64,000 bases of DNA, taken from contig JACRDN010000016.1 in assembly GCA_016218575.1 (NCBI GenBank), positions 62,001 through 126,000 on the forward strand, in the 5' to 3' direction. The position numbers were made by a program, and so were the translations under genes. Shown piece after piece: positions 56,170 to 63,731 of this stretch. Numbering within the stretch: position 1 is the first letter of the stretch; every line of letters starts with the position of its first letter. The notes under the pieces are model-generated. The model was not told the origin of the DNA and did not search any database. It was given only the letters and a program-made list of their open reading frames with translations. The DNA is from Elusimicrobiota bacterium. Its GTDB lineage: Bacteria > Elusimicrobiota > Elusimicrobia > UBA1565 > UBA9628.

Positions 56170-58167
56170 ATGCGGTGGAAAACAGCGATTATCGCGGCTT
56201 CCTGCCTGCTGGGAGCGAACCTCCCCCATGCCATGCAGACGGCGTCTGGGATCGCCGAGGCCCGATCAAGCCCCTCTCCTCGCTTCGTCAACGACGTCGT
56301 CAAGGCCAACGCCTGGCTGCGCCTGGCGGGCAAGCCTCCTCTCAGCATTCCCAAGCTTATGGCACAATCGCAGCCGGATGCGGCTCTGCGGGCGGCCCTG
56401 CTTGGAGCGGCGGCGGAGGTCTCGGGCCGAGCGAGCGCGAACCCCGGACAGGGGCCGTGGGATGCCGGGGCTTTAGCCCTGTTCTCTCCCGAACAGATAA
56501 ACGCCTTGGCGGCAGAGGCCAAAGCCTTGATCCTGAGCGCACCCGCCGATGATGTCTCCAAGCACCACGAGCAGACCGCGCAAGCGATGGCGGGCAAGTT
56601 CGACGGCGCGGTTTCCCGGCACGCCCTCAATGGACCAGGAACAGCGTCTTCCCCGCGCGAGGCGATTCCGGCTTCGGCCATCGAGTTTGCCGCGAAAATC
56701 GAGACCGCCCGCCAGAAAATGCTCCGCAATTGGGAAGGGAACCCTGAAAGCGCCCAAGGGCGATACATCACGCCGGATATTCCCCACCCCCGCTCCAAGC
56801 TGCTGGAAGAGAACGTGGATTTTATTCAAGCCGGCGGCACCATGCCCAGGACCATACGAACCAGGAATAACGCCTATCTGCATTTCGAGACCGGCACCCC
56901 CGGGGTCATCTTGGCCTGGACCACGGACGGCCAACGCCGAGATTATGTCCTGCGCGCCATGGGCGACAGTTACTACGAGGTTTTTCTTCCGCCTGACATA
57001 GAAATATTCGCCTTCGCCGCCTATATCTCAGGCTCTCGCGCATTCGGCTGGGGAGAAATCGAGGACGGCCAAAAGCATGTGCAAATTATTCGCGCCGCGG
57101 ACGACCCATCGGCCTGGCGGAAATGGCTAGAGGAAAAGCTGCGCCCGGAATCGGTCGCCGTCAAGCGGCGAAACTTCCTCTATGGAGCTATGCACGGCCT
57201 TTTTCATATCAGGAGAAAGGCCAAGGCCTCAAAAGATCCGGAGGCATTGAAAGAGATGCCTCCCGTGCCCCCCGGCTCGGCGCAGGCCAAAGACGTCATA
57301 AAAATATTGGCGCGGTTCTGGGAAGAACAGGGCTTGGAGGAGGTTCACGGCTCCTTCGATTATTGGCTGGTGATGGCCGCCCTATCCGACTTTCAAAGCC
57401 CGGCGGTTCTTTGGAAAAATGTCCATCTGCTGATTGCGCTTGATCGCCCGCGGGCCTTCCTTTACATGGCCAAGACCTTGGCCATGCATCTAAGAGCCTT
57501 CCCAGGCCATCCTCTCGAGTATTTCGGAGACCCCGGCCGGCCCCAAGTAGGCTTGGTGGACTTGGCGAATTTGGCCGAAATCCTTCCCCGTTTGGTCTCC
57601 ACCTGCCTTGAAAAGTTCCCGCGGCCCCATACCCCGGGAGAACACGATCCATCACGGGTGGGCGAAAGGGTCCTCTATTTGTGGGTGATCGCCACCTCGT
57701 TAGACCCGGCCATATACTTGGAAAGAATGGCCTGGGTTCGCTTCGGCATAGAGCTCCCCTATCGCCAGAATATCATCGAAGGCCTCAAGGCCCTCGGGCG
57801 GCCACGGGAGACCGAGGCCCTGCTCCGTGAAATATACGAAACCCGCTGGGAAGACTACGGCTTGGAAAACCCCTGGTCCGCCCTATCGCTTGCCGATGCA
57901 TCGGACAACTCCGCGGGCAGGTCCAAATTCTACGCTTTATTTCAAGATTCCCGTCCCATCAAATTCCTCGTTCTTCCACCCTCCAGCAGCGAAAAGGAAA
58001 AACCATCCTGGCTGGGAGACCCGGGGCTTTCCAACATGAAGCGCAGAAAAAAAGCCCTCACCCACATAACGAGCGATGACCCCGATGGATTCAATTTGCC
58101 CGATACCGTGGATGAAAGGCACGCGAATTTCCTTCAGGCTCTGGCCCAGACCGCCGACTCTTTATAA
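56170..58167 (+). CDS. Large exported protein of unknown function
   Basis: 665 residues from ATG 56170; the promoter shows that the in-frame ATG at 56119 is not used. The N-terminus MRWKTAIIAASCLLGANLPHAM is a signal peptide. The rest (helical N-terminal part to about 180, then alternating segments such as LHFETGTPGVILAWTTDGQRRDYVLRAM and SFDYWLVMAALSDF) has no motif I recognise and no further membrane spans. It is a single-gene unit. The stop overlaps the converging asnB gene by 6 bases. Confidence 0.72.
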   Translation: MRWKTAIIAASCLLGANLPHAMQTASGIAEARSSPSPRFVNDVVKANAWLRLAGKPPLSIPKLMAQSQPDAALRAALLGAAAEVSGRASANPGQGPWDAGALALFSPEQINALAAEAKALILSAPADDVSKHHEQTAQAMAGKFDGAVSRHALNGPGTASSPREAIPASAIEFAAKIETARQKMLRNWEGNPESAQGRYITPDIPHPRSKLLEENVDFIQAGGTMPRTIRTRNNAYLHFETGTPGVILAWTTDGQRRDYVLRAMGDSYYEVFLPPDIEIFAFAAYISGSRAFGWGEIEDGQKHVQIIRAADDPSAWRKWLEEKLRPESVAVKRRNFLYGAMHGLFHIRRKAKASKDPEALKEMPPVPPGSAQAKDVIKILARFWEEQGLEEVHGSFDYWLVMAALSDFQSPAVLWKNVHLLIALDRPRAFLYMAKTLAMHLRAFPGHPLEYFGDPGRPQVGLVDLANLAEILPRLVSTCLEKFPRPHTPGEHDPSRVGERVLYLWVIATSLDPAIYLERMAWVRFGIELPYRQNIIEGLKALGRPRETEALLREIYETRWEDYGLENPWSALSLADASDNSAGRSKFYALFQDSRPIKFLVLPPSSSEKEKPSWLGDPGLSNMKRRKKALTHITSDDPDGFNLPDTVDERHANFLQALAQTADSL

Positions 58168-60045
58168 CCGACACCAGAGCTCGAGCATGAGCAGGGCCCA
58201 GAGGCGGTAGCCGTGGTCGCGGCGGCCTGACTGGTGCTCGACCCAGATCCGGCGCAAGGCCTCCTCGCGGAAATAGCCGCGGGAGAGGGCCTCTGGGGAG
58301 ATGACATGGCTTTCCCAGTAGCCCTTGAGGGGGCCGCGGAACCAGCTTCCAAGGGGAATGCCGAAGCCCATTTTCCCGCGATTGCAGATCGCGGGCGGGA
58401 GCTTGTCCCCAAACGCCTCCTTAAGCAGCCATTTATGCCCTTTAAGTCCCTTGAGCTTCCACTCCCCGGGCAGGCTATAAACCAACTCCACGAACTCGTG
58501 GTCCAGAAACGGCGAACGGCCTTCCAGGCCGTTGGCCATAGAGGCGATGTCCACCTTGGCCATCAAGCACTCCGGAAGATAGCTCTTGAAGTCCACGTAA
58601 AGCAGGCGATTGACGAAATCTTCCTGCGCGCAGGCTTTAAAGAAGCCTGCGAGATATTCTTGCGCGGACTCAAAGTTCTCTCCCAATCTCTCTCGGAACT
58701 CGCTGGTATAGAGGTCGTCCTTATCTTCACTGGAAAAATACCCCACCATCTTGAGATGCCGGCGCGGCAGCTCCGTAAAAAGGGCCGAGCGCAGGAAGCG
58801 CTTGAGCTTCCAGGTGAATCCATAGGGGGCCTGGTATTCCGGCAAGCGCTCGGCCCCGGCCTTGAGGGCGGCCCGGACCGGGCCAGGGAGGGCATCGAAA
58901 AGCCGGGCGAGCTTCATGGCCCGGTAGCGGACATAGCCCCCGAAGTTCTCATCTCCCCCGTCGCCGTTCAAGGCCACGGTCACGTGCTTGCGAGTCTCGC
59001 GGGCCACGTAGTAGGTGGGCAAAGCCGAGGCGTCGGCGTAGGGCTCCCCGTAATGCCAGGCGAGCTTCGGAAGGACCTCGGCCATCTCGGGCTTGACGAT
59101 GAACTCGGTGTGCCGGCAGCCGTAGCGCTCGGCCACCTCCCTGGCGAAATGGAGCTCCGAAAAGGCCTCCTCCTCGAAGCCGATGGAGAAGGTCTTGACC
59201 GGAGCCGGGGAAAGCTCGCTCATGAGGGCCACGATGATGGAGGAGTCTATCCCCCCGGACAAGAACGCCCCGAGAGGAACGTCGGAGATCAGGCGCAGGC
59301 GCACGGCTTCCTTAAGCTTCTCCACCACCAGTCTCTTGGCCTCCTCAGGATCCCGGGTGGCCGGAGCCTTGCCCAAAGGCAGATCCCAATAGCGCTCGAC
59401 ATGGGCTTCCCCGTTCTCGTAAACCAGGAAATGCCCGGGAGGAAGCTTCTTCACCCCGCGGTAGATGGTGTGGGGCGAGGGGATGTACTGCAGGGAGAGA
59501 AATTGGTCGAGAGCCTCGGGCAGAACCTCCCTCGAAATGTCCGGCCAAACGAAAAGCGAGCGCAATTCCGAGGCGAAGGCCAGAAAGCCCCGGCCCTGGG
59601 CATAGACCAAGGGCTTCTTGCCGATGCGGTCGCGGGCCAAAAACAGCCTCTTGCGGCGCTTGTCCCAAATCGCGAGCGCGAACATGCCCCGGAGCTTCCC
59701 GAGGCACGCGGGCCCCAGCTCCTGGTAAAGGGCGAGTATCGCCTCGGTGTCGGTCTTTGTCTTGAAACGGCGGCCGCGAGCCTCCAGCTCACGGCGCAGT
59801 TCCTGGTAGTTGTATATCTCGCCGTTGAAGACGATCCAGAAATCGCCCTCGGCGTAGGAGAGGGGCTGGTGCCCCGTGTTCAAGTCTATGATGGCCAGCC
59901 TTCGCATGGCCAATCCTGCGGGCCCATCCACATAAAAGCCCTCGTCGTCGGGCCCGCGGTGGGCGAGGAGGTCGTTAGCGGTTTTGAGAAGCCCGGGATC
60001 CGGGCTTCTCGAGTCGCTGTAGACTATCCCGCAAATGCCGCACAT
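58162..60045 (-). CDS. asnB: Asparagine synthase (glutamine-hydrolysing), AsnB type
   Basis: 627 residues. It starts MCGICGIVYS, with Cys2 as glutaminase nucleophile after Met removal; AHRGPDDEGF, FNGEIYNYQELR and RMFALAIWD-like blocks complete the amidotransferase domain. The synthetase domain carries the PP-loop SGGIDSS at 263-269 and GDGGDENFGGY. In glycan clusters such enzymes often amidate sugar carboxyl groups instead of making asparagine; position after flippase and GT genes favours that, but sequence alone cannot decide. Start chosen at the MCGIC methionine, 7 bases after the flippase stop, with GGGGAG upstream as ribosome-binding site. Two perfect hairpins lie in the gene. Confidence 0.93.
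   Translation of the reverse strand: MCGICGIVYSDSRSPDPGLLKTANDLLAHRGPDDEGFYVDGPAGLAMRRLAIIDLNTGHQPLSYAEGDFWIVFNGEIYNYQELRRELEARGRRFKTKTDTEAILALYQELGPACLGKLRGMFALAIWDKRRKRLFLARDRIGKKPLVYAQGRGFLAFASELRSLFVWPDISREVLPEALDQFLSLQYIPSPHTIYRGVKKLPPGHFLVYENGEAHVERYWDLPLGKAPATRDPEEAKRLVVEKLKEAVRLRLISDVPLGAFLSGGIDSSIIVALMSELSPAPVKTFSIGFEEEAFSELHFAREVAERYGCRHTEFIVKPEMAEVLPKLAWHYGEPYADASALPTYYVARETRKHVTVALNGDGGDENFGGYVRYRAMKLARLFDALPGPVRAALKAGAERLPEYQAPYGFTWKLKRFLRSALFTELPRRHLKMVGYFSSEDKDDLYTSEFRERLGENFESAQEYLAGFFKACAQEDFVNRLLYVDFKSYLPECLMAKVDIASMANGLEGRSPFLDHEFVELVYSLPGEWKLKGLKGHKWLLKEAFGDKLPPAICNRGKMGFGIPLGSWFRGPLKGYWESHVISPEALSRGYFREEALRRIWVEHQSGRRDHGYRLWALLMLELWCRL
59986..60010. repeat. Perfect inverted repeat inside asnB (11-bp arms, 3-base loop)
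   Basis: GAGAAGCCCGG at 59986-59996 and its complement at 60000-60010 flank GAT, in codons for SDSRSPDPGLLKT about 35 bases after the start. A second, weaker one (9-bp arms, CGCAGGCTT) is at 58629-58651. Confidence 0.85.
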
Positions 60046-60052
60046 ATCGGCG

Positions 60053-61600
60053 TCACTCCCCCCGGTGCCAGGCACCGGCCGTTCCGGTGCCTGGCACCGG
60101 GTGCAGATAATCCCTAATCCAGCGCCGATCCGCGTCTCCCATGAGGCGCCAGAGGCAGGCCCCGTAGAGAGCGCTCCCTCCACTGGCCAGGAGAACGAGC
60201 TTGGCCCAACTCGTGGCCCAGGCGTGGAACGGGAACACGGCCGCCAAAAGCACGGCCGCGCTCGCGGCGGGAGCCGAGAGGGCTTCACCGCCGTAACGCC
60301 CCAATGAGATTCCCAAGAACTCTCGGTGCACCACGGCCAAATAGACGGCCATAGGAAGGGCCTGGGCCAACAACGAGCCCAAGGCCACGCCCAAGAGGCC
60401 AAGGCGCGGAATCAATATTATCCAGGCTGTTACGCTCAAAAGGGCCTGGGCCCAGGTCACGGCGGAGGCGTAGCCGGGCCGGCCGCGGCTCGTCACCACG
60501 GAATTTGGAATATACACCAGGATGAAGAAGCCCTGGACCAGCACCAGGATCCGGGCCGGCCAAACCCCAGGACCGGCGAAGTCCCCGCCCAGCCACAGCC
60601 CCAAAAACTGCGGCATGAGCGCGAAAAGAAGGGCCAGGACCGGTAAAACGGTGGCCAAAAGCAGCCTCACCGACCTCAAATACATGCGCGCCAAGGTCTC
60701 CCGAGCCTCGGGGCCCTGCTCTTGGCTCATCATGGGGATGAGCACGGTCGAGATCACGGCCGGTACTATCTGCAGGCGCTGGAGGAGGCCCGAAGGCACC
60801 CCGTAAAGGGTGAGCTCCGCCAGGGAAAGTCGCCGGGCGATCAGAATCTTGTCGAAATGGAAGGTCACGATCCAGGCCAGGCTTCCGAGCCAACCCGCCA
60901 GGGCGAAAGACAAAAAAGGCTTGAATCCAAGCCCGGGGCCTTCGGGGAAAGCCCGGAACTTCCTCCAGGTCGGAATCATCAGAAGGACGCCCAGAAGGAA
61001 AGCCAGCGCCTGAACCGCGGCATAGCCGAGCCCGACGGCCGAGAGCCCGCCCCCAGCGCGCACAAGCGCAACCGCGGCCAAGGGGAATATCCCCGCCTGA
61101 AAGAAGAGTAAGAGGTTTTGCGCGCCGAAGCGCTGGAAGCCCTGCAGGGCGGAGCTCGCCCATTGCGCGCCGAAGAGGCCGAGCCCGGCCGCGGCAGCGC
61201 AGCGTAGTATGCGGGCTCCGGCTTCAACGGAGCCCGCGGGAAGATTAAAGATTTTTTCTGCGCAAAACCGCGCGCCCAGGAACAGCCCGGTCGAGCCGGC
61301 CGCAGCGCCCAAAGCGCAGATACCGCCGGAATAGGCCAGGACGCGCGACAGGCCCCGCCGGTCCCCGGCGGCCTGGAACTGCGCCAGGTACTTCATGTTG
61401 GCCGTGCCGCAGCCCAAGGACAGGAGCAGGAGATAGCTCGCCGCCGCGTGCATCAGGATGTAAAGGCCGTAGGCCTCGACCCCCAAGCGCCAGACCAGAT
61501 AAGGAACGCAGAAGAAATTGACCCCAGCCACCGCGACCTGGCCCAGGAAATTCCAGCTCAAGTGCCTCGCGAACAGAAGAGATCTCCCTTGGGCCGTCAC
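60053..61600 (-). CDS. Lipid-linked oligosaccharide flippase (Wzx/MATE-like)
   Basis: 515 residues with about 13-14 membrane segments. LLFARHLSWNFLGQVAVAGVNFFCVPYLVWRLGVEAYGLY-type N-terminus is the polysaccharide biosynthesis (Wzx) pattern; FHFDKILIARRLSLAELTLYGV in the middle is the second family block. It moves lipid-linked glycan units across the inner membrane. GTG 61600 overlaps the GT4 stop (GTGA). The last dozen residues (PVPGTGTAGAWHRGE) are encoded by a perfect 18-bp hairpin and look like an addition to the normal C-terminus. Confidence 0.88.
   Translation of the reverse strand: MTAQGRSLLFARHLSWNFLGQVAVAGVNFFCVPYLVWRLGVEAYGLYILMHAAASYLLLLSLGCGTANMKYLAQFQAAGDRRGLSRVLAYSGGICALGAAAGSTGLFLGARFCAEKIFNLPAGSVEAGARILRCAAAAGLGLFGAQWASSALQGFQRFGAQNLLLFFQAGIFPLAAVALVRAGGGLSAVGLGYAAVQALAFLLGVLLMIPTWRKFRAFPEGPGLGFKPFLSFALAGWLGSLAWIVTFHFDKILIARRLSLAELTLYGVPSGLLQRLQIVPAVISTVLIPMMSQEQGPEARETLARMYLRSVRLLLATVLPVLALLFALMPQFLGLWLGGDFAGPGVWPARILVLVQGFFILVYIPNSVVTSRGRPGYASAVTWAQALLSVTAWIILIPRLGLLGVALGSLLAQALPMAVYLAVVHREFLGISLGRYGGEALSAPAASAAVLLAAVFPFHAWATSWAKLVLLASGGSALYGACLWRLMGDADRRWIRDYLHPVPGTGTAGAWHRGE
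60061..60101. repeat. Perfect inverted repeat at the 3' end of the flippase gene (18-bp arms, 5-base loop)
   Basis: Arms 60061-60078 and 60084-60101 are exact complements around CCGTT. Each arm itself contains GGTGCC(A/T)GGCACC, a near-perfect palindrome, so cruciform forms of two sizes are possible. The flippase stop codon and asnB start follow within 16 bases on the minus strand, so it may also tune asnB expression. Confidence 0.92.
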
Positions 61601-62769
61601 CGGGCGCGCCCCCCGGCCGCTTCCCGGTAGACCGAGAGGACCTGCCGCGCGGTATTCTCCCATTGGAAGTCCATGGTCCTGGCAAAACCCTTTTTCCGAA
61701 GCTCTTGCGCGAGAGCTTGATTCGTCAAGAGGCGACTCAGGCAATCCGCCATTTCCTCCGGGCTGCCTGGGTCGAAATAAAGGCAGGCATCCCGTCCCAA
61801 CTCAGGAAGCACTCCAGCCCGCGACACGATCGCGGGCGCCCCGCAGGACATGGCCTCGAGCAGGGGCATATTATAGCCGTCGTACCATGAGGGATACGCG
61901 TAGGCCGCGGCCATGGTGTAGAGCCCGGCCAGCTCCTCCCGGGACACGTAGCCGGTCCAGATGACGCGCTCGCTAAGCCCGAGCTCGTGGACGCGACGCC
62001 TCAAGCCCTCGACGTAGGGGCCTTCCCCGGAGCCGACCAGGACCAAGGAGCATTCCTGGGTCTGAGGCCGGGAGACAAGAACGCGCAAGGCCTCGAGCTC
62101 GGTCTCGAGGTTGCGCCGCTCTTCCCATGGTCCGACCGAAATCAAATAGCGCCCGGGAAGGGCGAATTTCTTCCTCAAGCACTCCTGAATTTTCGGTTCT
62201 TCAACGGGCTTGAAGGCTTCGTGATCTATCCCGAGATAAACCCGGCGGATCTTCTCCTCGGCGGTTCCGAACCTCTCCATCAAGTCGCGCTTGGTGCATT
62301 CCGAGTCAACCATCACGAGATCGGCCCTGCTCACCTGCTCGCGCGAGAAGGCCGACCAGCCGGCGCGCGCCTGGGGCGCCAGGAATTCCGGATGGACCTC
62401 GCAGACGAGATCATGGACCGTGATGACGCCGGCCGCGCGGCTCAGATGCGGCAGCCTGGTCGCAGGGGAGTGATACACGGCAACGCCCTCTCCGCGGCAG
62501 AAGGAATCAATCACCGGCAGGCCCCACTCCCACTCTAGGCGAGTCACCCAAGATTCAGGCCAGCGCTTCAGCGCTGGCCTGAATCTTGGGTTTCTTGGAT
62601 AATAGACTTGCTTGTTTTTGCTCTCGAAATCGCGAAAAAAGAACCCGAAGAGCAGGAACTCCTCATCGGCTCCGGAAATCTCGGCCAAGGCCTTGACCAG
62701 GCTCCTCACGTAGGTCCCCACCCCGCGCACGCCCCCGAGGTAAATGGCCTGTTCGATGGCGATCCTCAT
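61597..62769 (-). CDS. GT4 (group 1) glycosyltransferase
   Basis: 390 residues. GT-B fold with MRIAIEQAIYLGGVRGVGTYVRSL at the N-terminus, then GVITVHDLVCEVHPEF, VDSECTKRDLMERFG and the C-terminal EX7E motif in YPSWYDGYNMPLLEAMSCGAPAIVS (the E of PLLEAM, with the donor-binding loop). It transfers a sugar from a nucleotide donor with retention of configuration. ATG 62769 overlaps the upstream GT2 stop (ATGA). A perfect 22-bp inverted repeat is embedded at 62546-62591. Confidence 0.9.
   Translation of the reverse strand: MRIAIEQAIYLGGVRGVGTYVRSLVKALAEISGADEEFLLFGFFFRDFESKNKQVYYPRNPRFRPALKRWPESWVTRLEWEWGLPVIDSFCRGEGVAVYHSPATRLPHLSRAAGVITVHDLVCEVHPEFLAPQARAGWSAFSREQVSRADLVMVDSECTKRDLMERFGTAEEKIRRVYLGIDHEAFKPVEEPKIQECLRKKFALPGRYLISVGPWEERRNLETELEALRVLVSRPQTQECSLVLVGSGEGPYVEGLRRRVHELGLSERVIWTGYVSREELAGLYTMAAAYAYPSWYDGYNMPLLEAMSCGAPAIVSRAGVLPELGRDACLYFDPGSPEEMADCLSRLLTNQALAQELRKKGFARTMDFQWENTARQVLSVYREAAGGRAR
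62546..62591. repeat. Perfect inverted repeat inside a coding sequence (22-bp arms, 2-base centre)
   Basis: The arms 62546-62567 and 62570-62591 are exact complements around TC, the longest such repeat in the window. It lies in the GT4 gene and encodes NPRFRPALKRWPESWVT, at a surface-loop position between the first two strands of the domain. Confidence 0.93.
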
Positions 62770-63731
62770 GGAGATTTCAAGGCGACGTAAAGGGAATAGA
62801 GCGAAAGATATAGGCTGGGCGACAGCGCGGCCAATAAAACCGTGGAGCGGCGAAATAGGGAGAAGGAAGATCTCCCGAGGCCGGGAGCGCCTGCGGCCCA
62901 GGTCCGCCAGGCGGCCGCGGGATCGCCCTTCAACGCGTGATACAGGACTTCGCGGCGCCACAGCTCGAGGCTCTCCAAGGCCTTGGCTCGCGGAGAAAAC
63001 TCCAGCCCCCTCTCGGCGAGCCTCGGCTTCAAATGTTCTCGAAAAATTCGCCTCATCCTGAAGTCCATCTCTAGCTTGCGCGCGTCCGCGTAGCCGCCGG
63101 CGCAAAAATTGGCCCCATGAAGCCGGTGCCGGCCCAGGACCTTGGAAAGATTGGCCAATTCCTTCTGGAAGAGCACCCCGACGCTCAAGAAATCGTCCAA
63201 ATAATAGAAGAGCTCGCCTGGGATGGGCAGGGCCTTGAGCAAATCCTGCCTGCGGAAGGCCAGGGCGCTGGTCGCGGTGAACTGCGTCCGGCCGTCCAAG
63301 AAATCGGCCAAGGCGTAGCGCGGCGGCCAACGCGGGAAGGTCTGGGGGAGGGGCTTGAGTTCACTGTCCGCGTCGCGCAGCCAATGTTGAGCGCCCCCCA
63401 CCTGTTCGTCATCGAACAGGGGCGCGATGGCGGAGAGCTTCTCTCTCTCCCATGAATCGTCCGAGTCCAGGAGGCAAACCACCTCCCCCCGCGCCTCCTC
63501 GAAGCCCCGGTTGAAGGCCGAGGCCTGCCCTCGGCGCTCCTGGAAAACAGCTCTGATGCGCCCCCGAAAGCTCTCCAGAACCTGGCGAGAATTATCGTTG
63601 GAACCATCGTCCACGACGATGACCTCTATTTCCTTGGCGTTAAAATCCTGATCCAGCGCGCTTTGCACGGCCGCGTTTAAAAAGCGGCCATAGTTGTGGT
63701 TGTCGATGACTACGGAAAAGAAAGGCGCCAT
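62766..63731 (-). CDS. GT2 glycosyltransferase
   Basis: 321 residues from ATG 63731, one base shared with the previous stop (TGATG). FFSVVIDNHNYGRFLNAAV, VVDDGSNDNSR and CLLDSDDSWE (DxD) are the GT-A motifs; GRHRLHGANFCAGG is the acceptor-side block. One hydrophobic segment at the very C-terminus (LLAALSPSLYLSLYSLYVAL) probably anchors it to the membrane. It adds a sugar to a growing lipid-linked glycan. Confidence 0.9.
   Translation of the reverse strand: MAPFFSVVIDNHNYGRFLNAAVQSALDQDFNAKEIEVIVVDDGSNDNSRQVLESFRGRIRAVFQERRGQASAFNRGFEEARGEVVCLLDSDDSWEREKLSAIAPLFDDEQVGGAQHWLRDADSELKPLPQTFPRWPPRYALADFLDGRTQFTATSALAFRRQDLLKALPIPGELFYYLDDFLSVGVLFQKELANLSKVLGRHRLHGANFCAGGYADARKLEMDFRMRRIFREHLKPRLAERGLEFSPRAKALESLELWRREVLYHALKGDPAAAWRTWAAGAPGLGRSSFSLFRRSTVLLAALSPSLYLSLYSLYVALKSP

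Noticed and set aside
60061-60101. Integron attC site or phage attachment site
   Set aside because: No GTTRRRY-type core, no integrase nearby and the element is inside a coding frame.
168-63651. Many long antisense and alternative-frame ORFs opposite real genes (for example 477-1295 -, 8273-9415 +, 58234-60117 +)
   Set aside because: Typical of high-GC DNA; they are Arg/Gly/Pro-rich, lack start contexts and lie over genes with clear motifs.
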